The notes below the pieces were generated by a model. That model was not told where the DNA came from, searched no databases, and saw nothing but the letters and a program-made list of their open reading frames with translations. Shown one piece after another: positions 1 to 9,870 of a stretch of DNA of 20,964 nucleotides (positions are counted from its first letter, which is position 1; every line of letters starts with the position of its first letter). Position numbers and translations under genes: made by a program. This stretch comes from Welwitschia mirabilis (taxonomy: Eukaryota; Gnetophyta; Gnetopsida; Welwitschiales): the NCBI GenBank assembly GCA_051453625.1, contig JBOZIK010000001.1, positions 10,868,652 through 10,889,615 of the forward strand, given 5' to 3'.

Positions 1-34
<34 letters not shown>
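1..34. repeat. (GA)17 microsatellite
   Basis: A pure GA dinucleotide run begins at the first base of the window, so it probably continues to the left. It then passes into ordinary AT-rich sequence. Confidence 0.98.
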
Positions 35-39
<5 letters not shown>

Positions 40-762
40 GTATAATGAAATAATAGCTGAGGGTGCTATTAACCTAAAGACAGAATGAAAACCCTTGGCC
101 TAAGAGGAGGCTATGAACATGAGAAAAATGAGTCAACAACATGTGAAGTTGAGGGAAAGAGCACTTCCATTATCAAAAAAGGAGGACACCACTATTGAAT
201 TAGGAATGTCCATGAAGAAAATGATATTTTACTCTCTTAAGATCCCTTTCATCTTGTGCCTTTATTCTTTACATTTATCCTCTCATTAAAAATGAAAACC
301 AAATCTTAAGAACTAGTGTTTTAGCAAAGCCAACCTACATAACTAGAAGAGAAAATAATAAAATGTAGAGAAAAGTAGATAGAAAAATAAGAGGATGATA
401 ATAATAAGAGGATGCCATCAAAAAAGAGAGTGTCAGAGTAGAAGAATTGTGTAAGGAAGTGACCAATGGACTATTTAGAATGTAGAAAACTACTTTTAAA
501 AAACATCATTACATCCTAAAATGAAGTAATTTGATGGCCATTTCCTTCAAAAAACCTACACTCAAGCACAAAGAAATTAATGCTTGGTTTTTCAAATAAT
601 AATTAGTAAGAAAGAATAATGCAACATCATACAATTTTATATCTATTATTTTTTTAAAGGAGGGTTGTTAATGTGTTTAATACAAAACTATATAAAAAAG
701 ACACACTTTAGCAGAGCCTAAAAATAGAGGTAAATGCTAATTACACCTCCTCAAGATAATAG
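35..762. other. AT-rich sequence without recognisable gene
   Basis: All six frames are closed by frequent stops and no family motif was recognised. The plus strand is purine-rich in places (repeated AGAGGATGATAATAA-like stretches near 385-415). It is probably decayed repeat DNA flanking the LTR-like element that starts at 763. Confidence 0.6.
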
Positions 763-996
763 TGTTGTGTTGCCAATTTAAGATTATTTGATGGGGTTTT
801 ATGAGTTGTTTTATAGGACTTTTATACAGGTTTAGTTGCAATTCTGAGGAATTTTGGATATACAAGAGGAAATCTCAGAAAAGTATGAATCTTACCCAAA
901 TTTAGTGTATTAAAGGCACTTTCTGATGCATAGAGCTTTGAAGAAGGATTAATAACAAAAATGCTAAGTTCTCTTCAAAGAAACGATTAAAGAAGA

Positions 997-1039
997 CCAT
1001 CATCCCCTCCGTCATCCCCATGACAGGCAGGACAATGAT
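997..1039 (+). promoter_or_regulatory. Stem-loop-prone block in LTR-like copy A
   Basis: ATCAT at 999-1003 faces ATGAT at 1035-1039, and inside it GTCAT (1011-1015) and ATGAC (1020-1024) form a second short inverted pair. The same region in copies B and C keeps the ATCAT/ATGAT or GACGATGA elements. This is a possible U3 structural or binding element; its function is unknown. Confidence 0.4.
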
Positions 1040-1240
1040 TGCTGATGTGGACTAGTAAGTCATCATTTTGAGAATATTTTATAATGTGCTATCATCCCCC
1101 ATGTTGTATGGACAACAGTTTGGAGAACACTAACATGTAACTAACTCTGACAGCAACTTGTAACTATTTTGTCTGTTTCTGAGTCATTTATAAGTGCACC
1201 TAACCATACCTACTACTTGTCCTTTTTTGCTGTATTTTTT

Positions 1241-1248
1241 TATAAATA
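1241..1248 (+). promoter_or_regulatory. TATA box of LTR-like copy A
   Basis: TATAAATA is followed by a pyrimidine-rich stretch (CCCCCTTCAACTCTCCTCC) typical of a plant transcription start. The same TATAAATAA is found at the matching place in copies B and C, which supports a conserved LTR promoter. Confidence 0.6.
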
Positions 1249-1828
1249 AATCCCCCTTCAACTCTCCTCCTCATATTCATTGCATCAAAAATCCTTGTGA
1301 TAGGATGTCAAAGGGTGGAAGATCCATCTGCGTCTATTGTAGAAAGACATGCACTTAATGTAGGGCTGTGTACCCTCCATTGAGACCTGACTATTTTGTA
1401 ACCCAAATTTTGTTACTATTTTAATATAAAACTTGGTTTAATTTTCATGTTTTCATCTTAGGTTTTTTTATTATACTTATGGTTTATGATTGCTCTTGAT
1501 CCGGTGTCAATTTTTTAGATGACATAGATCATCAAGGGCAGCCTTTGTTAAGGTTGAAAGCTAGTAGAATTGGGGTTATTTTTGCATTGCATGTCAGTTT
1601 AGATTGCATATTGCAATTTGCATTATACTTTTATTTTTTGCATTATTATCTATTTTTGGTTCCTAGTTTTATTTTCAAAGCAACCTAAGTCTCATACTCA
1701 TATAAGATATAACATTTCGAGTCTACTCCCACTATACTAGTATGATGTATTATGTAAGCTATATATTTTGGTTATAAATAGCAGGATCTCTTTGAATGTA
1801 AAATCTTGCATAAATACACATAGCAACA

Positions 1829-2075
1829 TCCACCTACAAGAATTAAAATACTTTCCAAATCTAATTTATAAATTGTAATTAAATCAAATTTAAAACTATT
1901 ATTTACTTTAGTGATAAGAGCCATAGTAAGAGAGGTGAATGTAATGAAAGATATCCTTTTGTTATTATCTGAGTCTTTCTTATCTAATTTGTTACTATTA
2001 CAAGTGATCATATTACTTTTATTTTTTTATAGTATACTTTAATGCCTTTTTCTTTTTGTTATTTGAATACTTAGT
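1829..2075. other. Spacer between LTR-like copies A and B
   Basis: About 250 AT-rich bases separate the end of copy A from the start of copy B. No convincing tRNA-derived primer-binding site (for example TGGTATCAGAGC) follows copy A. The short minus-strand open frame here shows no recognisable protein. Confidence 0.5.
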
Positions 2076-2628
2076 TGTTGTGTGCTATTGCACTGCCAAT
2101 TTGTGATTATTTTATGAGGTTTACAAGCTATTTTTTTAGGATATTTATAAATGTTTAGGTGTAATTATGAGGATTTTAGAAGATTACTAATAAAAATGAT
2201 AAGTTTCTCCTCAATAAAATCATTGAAGAAGACCATCATTTGTTCTATCGTTTCCACAACAGGCAAGACGATGATACCATTACTTGCTAATATGGACTAC
2301 TAAATCACTACTAAGTCATCATTTTGAGTCATATTTTATGATGAGCTATCATCCCATTCATAATCCAGATGATAACCGGGATGACACTGATATATAACTG
2401 ACTCTGATAGTTGAACCTTAACCATTTTGTTTATTTCTTATCTATAATGAATGCATCTTACCATGACTTCTCTTTTTCATTTTCTACTATGAGTTATTAT
2501 AAATAAGTCCTTCTTTGACTCTTGTTCTCACCTTTGTTACACTAGAAGTTCTCATGATAGGAGATCGAAGGATGAAAGATCCATCTTAAGTGTTGCAAGA
2601 AGATGTTTCTTTGATAAAGGTTGTGTAT
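2076..2628 (+). repeat. LTR-like direct repeat, copy B (truncated by gap)
   Basis: This copy begins with TGTTGTG and follows copies A and C through the TTATGAGG block, both stem-loop regions, the TATAAATAAG box (2498-2507) and the GAGATCGAAGGATGAAAGAT block. It then stops at the assembly gap, and the sequence after the gap does not continue the repeat. Relative to copy A it lacks about 45 bases around position 2180, where the AAATCTCAGAAA block would be. It may be a nested insertion of the same family or an assembly artefact next to the gap. Confidence 0.7.
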
Positions 2629-2728
2629 NNNNNNNNNNNNNNNNNNNNNNNNNNNNNNNNNNNNNNNNNNNNNNNNNNNNNNNNNNNNNNNNNNNNNNNN
2701 NNNNNNNNNNNNNNNNNNNNNNNNNNNN
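2629..2728. other. Assembly gap (100 N)
   Basis: Exactly 100 N bases, a common placeholder for a gap of unknown size. It cuts repeat copy B roughly half way, so the true length here is unknown. Confidence 0.99.
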
Positions 2729-4108
2729 ATTTGCTAAAAGGATTAAATCATAATTAATATAAATATGCTAAGAGGATATTTTTCTAAGATCTTTTCAAAA
2801 TGGAACTAGGGTATATAATAGAAGTCTATACTATTTCTTTTAGGTGTTCATGTGATAAAGAAATAATAGGAGAGGTAGTGTTAGAACTAATACCAAAATT
2901 ATCCACTATAAGGCTAGTAACTTTAGCACCTAAAAAAACCCCTCATCTTAAGAAGAAGAATTCTAAACCTAAGTAGACCAAATTTCTATCATGAGGTAGA
3001 GGTAAAGAAAGAAGCTTAACAATGGAGAGAAGTCTCAAGATGTTCGTGTACAGTAGGAGCTATAAGGAATAAATTTAAAAGATCCTATTTTTCTAGAATA
3101 GTAAAGGAAAATTTTGGAATAATTTAAGTAATAGAGAAATCAATGAAAGCAATCTAAAGTGATAGCTGAGTAATTAAAGAAGGGAAAAATTAATAAATAT
3201 CAATCATTGGTATTTAGAAAATGAAAAGGAAAAGAGAATTATTTTGTAATAAATTTATATATATTTTTTAATGTTTTATTAAGGGATTAATAAGAGTTTA
3301 AACTTGAGGAAAACTAATAAGCAATAATTTTTTTATATATTTTACTTAATATTTCTTTTTTCAATATCTATATATTTAATGTTAGTTATTAATATTTTAA
3401 GTCTAGTATTTTAGTATGTTATTGATTAGTTACATTATAAATAATTATTATAGGTACAATATACCACTTGGAAAGATGAGACAGAGGCTTAAATGGAATG
3501 GCTAAAGTGTAGAAACAATCTTTACCATCTAACTATTTGCTAGAAGCAAGAAGAAAAACATCCCAAGAAGAATTCAATAATGTTAAAGTATAAATGCAAT
3601 GATAGGCAAATAGAAAGGGATATTTTTGTAAAGGAAAAACTAACAATAGAGCTTTGATGAAGGCTTAGCAAGAGGATAATTTAGTGCATCCTAAAAACGA
3701 TTAGTAGGAATCTCCATAAGTTCTAGTACAAGTTGCAAAGAAAAAAAACTAATTACTATTATTTCATTTCTATATAATTATGAATTCATTTTTAATAGAA
3801 ATCTAAAAAGAAAGTTTACTATAAATCTTTAGTTACATTCACAAATGAAAAACTAATATTATCTTTAATTATTCTTTAATATCTATGATTAAGTAGGTAT
3901 TATGATTTTTTATAGTACTTCGAAATAAGCATTATTTTAGTACTTTATTAAAAGCTTTAATGATTTATATTTACCCCCAAATGATGTACATTATTTATAC
4001 GATAAATAAATGTTTTTCAACCTGAGGTGTTCATTATGAATACTATAAAGACTTATCTTGTAGTGCATTTAGAACTGAGTAATTTAAACTTTGACAAGTC
4101 TTAGTTTG
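2729..4108. other. Interior of the LTR-like unit, no recognised gene
   Basis: The stretch is AT-rich and full of stops in all frames. Two plus-strand patches look faintly like decayed protein coding: about 2850-3030, with a basic lysine/arginine-rich translation including GRGKERSLTMERS, and about 3455-3740, with WKDETEA and a lysine-rich run. I could not assign either to gag, pol or a transposase. Sequence between the patches (3230-3450) is nearly pure A/T. Confidence 0.45.
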
Positions 4109-4442
4109 TGTTGTGCTACCAATTAGTGGTTATTTGATGGGGTTTTATGAGTTGTTTTGTAGGACTTTTATATAGGTTTAAGTACAATTATGAGGATTTT
4201 AGAGATATAAAAGGAAATCTCAGAAATGTATGATTCTTATCTAGATTTAATTTATTAAAAGTTCTTTCTAATGCATAGAGCTTTGGAAAAAGATTATTGA
4301 CAAAAATACTAGTTTCTCCTTACGAAAATAATTAAAGGAAACTGTTGTCTCCTACACTATTCTCATGACAGGTAGGACGATGACTGTTGATGTGGACTAC
4401 TAAATCACTACTAACTCATCATTCTAAGTTATTGTTTATAAT

Positions 4443-4487
4443 GTGTTGTCATCCCCATTGTTGTCTAGATGATAGTCTTGACAACAC
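4443..4487 (+). promoter_or_regulatory. 9-bp perfect inverted repeat in U3-like part of copy C
   Basis: GTGTTGTCA (4443-4451) is the exact reverse complement of TGACAACAC (4479-4487), with a 27-base loop. Copies A and B keep parts of it (B has CGGGATGACAC on the right arm and TATCATC/GATGATA inside), suggesting a longer ancestral stem of about a dozen pairs. It lies about 105-150 bases upstream of the TATA box. Confidence 0.55.
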
Positions 4488-4591
4488 TAACATGTAACCA
4501 ACTCTGATAGTAACCTTTGGCCATTTTTTCTATTTCATTTATGAGTGCACCTAACCACACCTACTGTTTGTCTTTTTCTATTATAAGTTAT

Positions 4592-4600
4592 TATAAATAA
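4592..4600 (+). promoter_or_regulatory. TATA box of LTR-like copy C
   Basis: TATAAATAA aligns with the TATA boxes of copies A and B and is followed by a similar pyrimidine-rich stretch. Confidence 0.55.
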
Positions 4601-5187
4601 ACCTCCTTTCGACTCTCCTTCTCATTTTCATTACACCAAAAATTCTTGTAATAGGAGATCGAAGGGTGAAAGATTCATCTTGAGTGTTAGAAAAAGATGT
4701 GCACTTGGTGAAGGGCTGCGTATCTTCCATTGAGACCTAGCTATTTTATAACCAAGATGCTTGTTATTCTTTCTTAATATAGACCTTGTTCTATTTTCAT
4801 ATTTACATTATAGATTTTCTAATTATTCTTATAGTCTATGTTTCCCTTGATTTGGTTATAATTTCTTAGGTGATATAGATTATTAAGGGTAGCCTTTGTT
4901 AAGACTAAAAGCAAGTAGTAATTAATTCATTTTGCAGTTGCATTTAGAATAGTTTCATCTTGAATTATGCATTTTACTTTATTTCTTTGCATTTGTTAGT
5001 TATTTTTTATTCCTATATTCTTTTACAAAGTAACCTAAGTCTCATCTCATAGAATTCAATGTGAATATGACATTTTGGGTCTAGTTTCACTTATACTAGT
5101 GTGATGTATTATGTAAGATATCTATTTTGGTTATAAATGATAGGATCTCTTTAAATGTAAAAACTTGTACAAATACACACTGCAACA

Positions 5188-5388
5188 AATAACATAAAAA
5201 GAATTAAAGCATATTAAATATTTAATTAGTAAGTAATAAGAAAAGATCTTTAGCAACTACTTTGTTATCTTTGTATTAAATATTAATTAAAGAAATGATA
5301 ATCGTTTAATTCCCTCTAATAAAAGCATTAATTCGATTTCCCTAAAAGAAATCCTAATAATGGTGATTTTAGAGAAAGGATATGATTT
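5188..5388. other. Spacer between LTR-like copy C and the LINE 3' end
   Basis: AT-rich sequence. It should contain the 3' untranslated region and A-tail of the minus-strand LINE (a T-run on the plus strand), but no clear tail was seen, so the LINE's 3' boundary is not fixed. Confidence 0.4.
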
Positions 5389-5610
5389 TTATAAACAAAA
5401 AAAATCACCAATTATTAAACTAATTTCTGAAAGTATCTTGCATAAGAATAAAGAAAGTATAGGAGAAAGAGCTTCCAAATACGTTGAATAACCAATACAA
5501 AAGTTGCTTAGCCACACAACACTTCTAAAAAACATGCTAAATGGATTCACTAATTTTATAGATTGGGCATCAAATGGGATTAGTCTTGCTAAATTGAATC
5601 TGCCTATCAA
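5389..5610 (-). pseudogene. LINE ORF2 C-terminal zf-RVT-like region
   Basis: An open minus-strand frame of 73 codons reads IGRFNLARLIPFDAQSIK, then a hydrophobic stretch FFRSVVWLSNFCIGY. Plant LINE ORF2 proteins end with a zf-RVT region of the pattern 'TK.RLAR...DA.C..C......HLFF.C..A..LW', and this piece follows that layout with the zinc-binding cysteines largely replaced. Its position at the 3' end of the LINE, about 1.1 kb downstream of the reverse transcriptase fragments, agrees. The region between (about 5610-6350) is too decayed to read. Confidence 0.5.
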
Positions 5611-6479
5611 ATAGAAGATCTTAATGAAGAAAAGACAAAAAAAAAAACTTAAATTTTATTTGCACTTTGTACAAAATAGAGCCTTCCATTTATCCTCTGA
5701 TAAATCTAAATTTCATCCTTATTCATTCAAGTATAAAGGTTATATCCATTTTCTAGCCAAGAGTAAGATTTTAAGAGAGAAAAGTGACACATTTTTTGAC
5801 TAGTTGGCCATAACTGTTCATCTATCCAAGAGTTATTACCATTAAGCTAATTGGAATTACTTAGAATGGACTCCACATGTATGAGAAATGGAAGATATTC
5901 CATCTAGAACTTTTATTTGGTTTTATAAGATTACCAAATGAAGAATATAGCTCCTTGATTTTTGGCTAATAGTTCATTGATATGAAAAAGGCATTTTTAA
6001 TCAAAAGTTCTAGATTTAGATTGAAATTTTGAGCTAAAGGTAAGGAGTTAAATTCAAAACCAGGGACCACCAAAAGAAGTGTAAATTCAAATTATATTAA
6101 AAGATATCTTAAGGCTTCTAAGAGAGATAGATTTAAACTTTATTCTAGCATTTTCATATTTGATTTAAAAGATAAGAGCCTAGTAAATTTCTCCTTGATC
6201 ACAATCCGATTACTCTAATGAGAGTTGTTTTAATGAAAAGAGGGAGAAATTTTTACTTGATAAAAGTAATATATAAAAAGAACGTTTAAGCTTCACTTCC
6301 ATAGAAGGATCAAATAACTCATTTAGAGGCTAGAAGATGATCTTATCTAATGATAAAAGAAATGTCACGGCCTTCAACAATTTTATTTATGAGAGAGATA
6401 TGCTAGGCTACATAATGAAAAGCTTTATGATTTTCCTTGTAATCCTAGAGAAAACACCAAAGAAGCTTGTTGATAAAAT

Positions 6480-7640
6480 ATGTGGCCTTCTTTAAAAAAG
6501 CCATAAAAGAAATATAATAAATGGGAATTACACTCAAGATATCCTTTGTAATCACCAAACTTTCTGAAAGAGAAAGAGGCTTAAAAGGACACTTAAGAAT
6601 TTTATCTTAAACTTGTTTGATCACATATTATCCAAAAGAGTTGTGAGTATGTTGAAGAGCTAAGGGAATTTCTAAAAGACAAAATTTATCTATTAGATAA
6701 ATCCACCTAAAAAGAGAATTATTACACCAAGATTATTGAAGCAGAAAATTACTTCTAATGGCTTAAGTTTTATCCATATTAATTTTGGAGTTAGATGTCT
6801 TATAGTAAATGGAAATCACCTCAAAAGCAACTTGAACATTTTGCTTACTTTCCTTCAGAGAAAAAGGTATTATTAGTGAATTTACTATGAATAACTTTTT
6901 AATCATCTAGAAGTGAGACTCCTCTAGGAATGAAATCATGCTTCTTAGCATTAAGCATGATTTTTAAAAAAATCTATTGCGATCATAAAAAGATAAGATG
7001 CTATTTGTCTAATAGATCTACCTAGCTTGAAATAAGAAAAGAATTAACCATTAATATAGATAAAGACTTATGCATCTGATAAAATCATTCTGATATAATC
7101 TTCAAAAGAACTTATAAGATTATGATGCTTGATAAGGCATAAGAGATATGTTCAATCTACTTTATCATAATCTTTTTGGAAAGAATTATAAGGTTAGTTC
7201 ATGCATTTCATAGCTATAACAACATTGTCTTATATATATTTATTTTTTACAAATGTTATTTGCTCCCTTCTACTAAGACCATAGAGAAAGTTCTTTAATT
7301 TAGTAATATTATGTCTTGTGATAATTTTGCAAAGAACATTTAGCAGACTAATTAACCTCCAATTATTGATTAGAAAAGCATCATTGAACTTAGGAATAAA
7401 TTTAACTATGATTTTATTCAATGTTTTACCCAAAGAGTCTTTTCGAAAAGCTTCTAAGTAAACTTGATAAGCATCATTAATTATATGTCTTTAAAAATGT
7501 TTAAAGAATTCTATAGAAAAACCATCTATACCTAAAGCTTTTAATCCTTTAAGTACTAGACATCAATAGTAAGCTTAACCTTTGATAACTAATTGTTTGT
7601 ATCATAAATAGATTTGTTAAAAGAGAGAGTCATACTAAAA
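6480..7640 (-). pseudogene. LINE ORF2 reverse transcriptase, catalytic aspartates lost
   Basis: This is the enzyme that copies LINE RNA at the nicked target. Minus-strand motifs appear in order: LGIDGFSIEFFKHF (about 7540-7500), then SLGKTLNKIIVKFIPKF with NNWRLISLLNVLCKII (7440-7300), and SRREQITFVKNKYI (about 7275-7230). Next come FQKDYDKVD plus a stop where the family has W, and YINGFFSYFKLGRSIRQ (about 7060-7000). The active-site box FADD is read as FTNN (6869-6880), so both metal-binding aspartates are asparagine. The downstream thumb-like KPLSLSESLVITKDILSVIP region is recognisable at about 6575-6520. Stops and frameshifts interrupt it repeatedly. Confidence 0.85.
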
Positions 7641-8149
7641 TAAAGATTTAAAATTTTCATGCAAATTGATCCTTTCTTCAAAATCTTAGAATATTGAGAG
7701 TAAAAATTTGAGAGGGTGTCTTCCTATATAATGAATAAGCCTTTATCTAAATGAATGGTATTCATTTGGGTAAAGGAAAAATTTCATTTTAGAAACTGAA
7801 AAAAATTAGGAGAGACTGAATTACCTATATAAAGCCAAGAAAAATAAGCTCAATATTACTGATTGCAAGCCTTCTAATGCTTGATTTGTCATAACCTAGA
7901 TTTAGTCAAGAATAAAATTGAAAAATCTGAGTTTATACCATTTCCTCATTGATCTTAGATTGATAGTTTAAATATTAAAAATTAGTTCAGTATTATAATG
8001 TTAAGTGTTTCTAGCTAAAATCTTTTCAACATGCTTAACTAAGCATCAGACTCTAATAACAGCATCATTCCACTAGTTGATCTAACCATTATTATTAGTA
8101 GACTTCAAAGATAAGTTCTAGAAAAAGAATGAGATTGCATAGGGGTCAC

Positions 8150-8960
8150 TACATGAAAAAAAAAAACAAAAAAAAAGTGTTAAAAATGAAGAGACCCCAA
8201 GAAAAGGATGAATTACTACAACTTTAAATCAACTAAGAAATTGAAGAATGATTAGTTAACACTTGAGAATAATTCGCATGAACTAGTAGATCTTTTTTGA
8301 TTGAAAATGAGCTATATTATTATTAGATAAGTAAGCTCAATTAAGGCAAGATGAGATATAGGAATTACCTATTCAAGCATTATTCCAAGTAAACCATCCT
8401 AAATTGCTAAAAGTTTTATAATTATAATTACCATCTTGAAAATTAAAATTATTTTTAAACTAGATTTAAGCCAATAATTCCAAAAGATCTGATCCCCTAA
8501 CTCTTCCTTCTTTTTTATCATAAGAGTTTTCAACCATATTAAAGTCATCAACCATGACCCAAATGGTCTTTAGTAAGGTTTGAGTAAGATGAATCTACAA
8601 ATTAGTACCATCCTAATCTTGACAAGGATGATAAATACATAAGAAACCAAAAATATGGTTTAAGTGAATAATGTGAATTCAAACACAATTTCCATTATGA
8701 TCTCTACCAAGATCTAGGGTATGATTTGTTCAATTATTATAAAGGATGAGAGCTACTCATTCCTTACAATTTTCATGATGAATAAAATTGAACTAGCCAT
8801 TAACAAAAGGATTCCAATAAAAGGTTTAAAAAATAATGGCTTAAATTTTAAATTGCTACAAAAAAATTACATTAACTCTTTTAATTAAAAGATGGTTTTG
8901 GACTATTCTTTTTCTAAGGAGTTCTGAGAGGCCAGTCACATTCTAAGATATGTAATTCAT
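8150..8960 (-). pseudogene. LINE ORF2 N-terminal endonuclease (APE-like), broken
   Basis: In working L1 elements this domain nicks target DNA to prime reverse transcription. The minus-strand translation starts at an ATG (8958-8960) with MNYIS, then a TAG where the family has the tryptophan of the WNVRGL motif, then NVTGLSELLRKRIVQ. Further on are a LGRDHNGNCVWIHI-like strand, a GFLCIYHP-like strand (family: vNVYAP) and VMVDDFNMVENSYDK at about 8524-8570, matching the GDFN core where the family glycine is replaced by D. Several in-frame stops and shifts follow. An A-rich run on the plus strand (8155-8176) marks a low-complexity interruption in the linker after the domain. Confidence in the family is high; exact domain edges are approximate. 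Confidence 0.8.
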
Positions 8961-9600
8961 GTTGAAATTCTTGTTTTATTCTAATGTGTATGGGCCTATG
9001 AGTCTTGCTTCTATTGGTGGCTTACTTTATTTGGTACTTTTATTGATGATTATACTAGGAAGATTTGGATGTACCCTCTCAAGTTCAAATATTTAGTGTT
9101 TTTAAGGCTTTTGTTATTAGGGTTGAAACTCAAACAGGTCTAAGGATGAAATGATTGTTGATTGATAATGGGGAGGAGTGTACCTCCAAGGTCTTTGGTG
9201 AATATTATAGCAATAAAGAAATACGTACATTCATACTCCTCCAAGTATACCATACGAAAACAACATTACTGAGAGATGCAACAGAACTTTGTTAGAACAT
9301 GCCAAATCGATGGTTATAGCTACAGGTCTGTCCATGGTTTTTTGGGTAGAGGCGGTGGTAATAACTCAATATTTGGTGAGCAGGTTTTCTCACTTCTCTT
9401 TTAGTAATGGGGTTTTATAGATTTTATGGACTAGTAAAAATGTTTCTTATAAGCATCTAAGAGGTTTTAGATGTGATGACTACATGTACATTTAAAAGAA
9501 GAATATAACAAAATTACAAAACAAAGCCAAACGGTGCATATTTCTTAGATATGATGAGGATGTCTTAGTTACAGAATGTAGGATCTTAAGGTAAAATGAG
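8961..9600 (+). pseudogene. Copia integrase core, broken
   Basis: Integrase joins retrotransposon cDNA to host DNA with a D,D(35)E triad. The translation shows YSNVYGPMSLASIGG (about 8980-9023; family HSDVxGPM, so the first catalytic aspartate is N), FIDDYTRKIWMYPL (about 9040-9080, second aspartate kept), IDNGEECTSKVFGEYYSNKE (about 9162-9220; family SDNGGEY) and NITERCNRTLLEHAKSM (about 9262-9312, catalytic glutamate kept) followed by the FWVEAV box. At least two frame changes are needed to read these in order. The N-terminal zinc finger is absent because the copy begins inside the protein. Confidence 0.85.
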
Positions 9601-9870
9601 TTATCAGGTCTTGTGATGTTAAATTCAAAGAACATAATGTTCCATGACCATCAGGATGGAAATGAAGGGACTTCTGATTCTGGCATTCTACAGGAGTCTA
9701 TTAGTTTTTAAAAAGATGTTGAAATAGAGGTTGAGCAGATTCCTAAAGAAATACATGAAGAAAATGTTTTAGAAGGTGAAAATCATCAAGCTAAAAATGA
9801 TGAAACTCACTTGGATAAAATGGAAGAGTAGCTCGAAGAGGATGAATCATCTCTTTCTATATGACATTAC
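9601..9870 (+). pseudogene. Copia integrase-RT linker, acidic and degenerate
   Basis: The stretch between the integrase C-terminus and the reverse transcriptase translates to an acidic, serine/glutamate-rich sequence (EIEVEQIPKEIHEENVLEGE, about 9720-9780) with two or three stops. Copia polyproteins normally have a variable acidic linker here, so position and composition are as expected. No specific function can be assigned. Confidence 0.6.

Larger units (their letters stand above)
763..1828 (+). repeat. LTR-like direct repeat, copy A
   Basis: Copy A matches copy C (4109-5187) along its full length by eye with scattered substitutions and small indels, and the first half of copy B (2076-2628). 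Shared landmarks in order are the TGTTGTG start, the ATTTGATGGGGTTTTATGAG block, two stem-loop regions, the TATA box at 1241, a block reading GATGTCAAAGGGTGGAAGAT, and the CAACA end. The order stem-loops, TATA box, long transcribed-like part resembles U3-R-U5 of a plant LTR, which gives the plus orientation. It is old, judging by the many mismatches between copies. Confidence 0.75.
763..5187. mobile_element. Degenerate LTR retroelement-like unit bounded by two ~1.07 kb direct repeats
   Basis: Two long direct repeats (763-1828 and 4109-5187) frame this stretch. Each starts TGTTG and ends CAACA, the short inverted TG...CA form of LTR ends. The outside flanks are AATAG (758-762) and AATAA (5188-5192), a 4-of-5 match that could be an aged target site duplication. 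A third copy begins at 2076 inside the unit and runs into an assembly gap. The interior has no recognisable gag or pol and no clear primer-binding site or polypurine tract, so this could be a non-autonomous (LARD-like) element or several related insertions. Weak similarity (shared AGAATTAAA) continues past both CAACA ends, so the exact right boundary is uncertain. Confidence 0.55.
4109..5187 (+). repeat. LTR-like direct repeat, copy C
   Basis: The most complete partner of copy A. It has the TGTTGTG start, the ATTTGATGGGGTTTTATGAG block, stem-loop arms at 4443-4451 and 4479-4487, TATAAATAA at 4592-4600, and the TGCAACA end. It lies in the same orientation as A and B. The bases just left of it include no good polypurine tract, which weakens the reading as a standard 3' LTR. 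Confidence 0.75.
5389..8960 (-). mobile_element. Degenerate L1-type LINE, ORF2 region
   Basis: Read on the minus strand, three L1 ORF2 regions occur in the expected order: an endonuclease/exonuclease/phosphatase (APE-like) domain from 8960 to about 8150, a reverse transcriptase from about 7640 to 6500, and a zf-RVT-like C-terminal piece at 5610-5389. The span of roughly 1,190 codons fits a plant L1 ORF2. The frame is broken many times by stops and frameshifts, so no enzyme can be made. ORF1 and a 5' UTR are absent: the plus-strand copia remnant starts directly at the ORF2 ATG. It was identified from conserved motifs only. Confidence 0.85.

Noticed and set aside
5636-5647. A-run as a possible LINE poly(A) tail
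   Set aside because: The LINE is on the minus strand, so its tail would be a T-run on the plus strand at the low-coordinate end; this A-run is in the wrong orientation and inside the LINE region.
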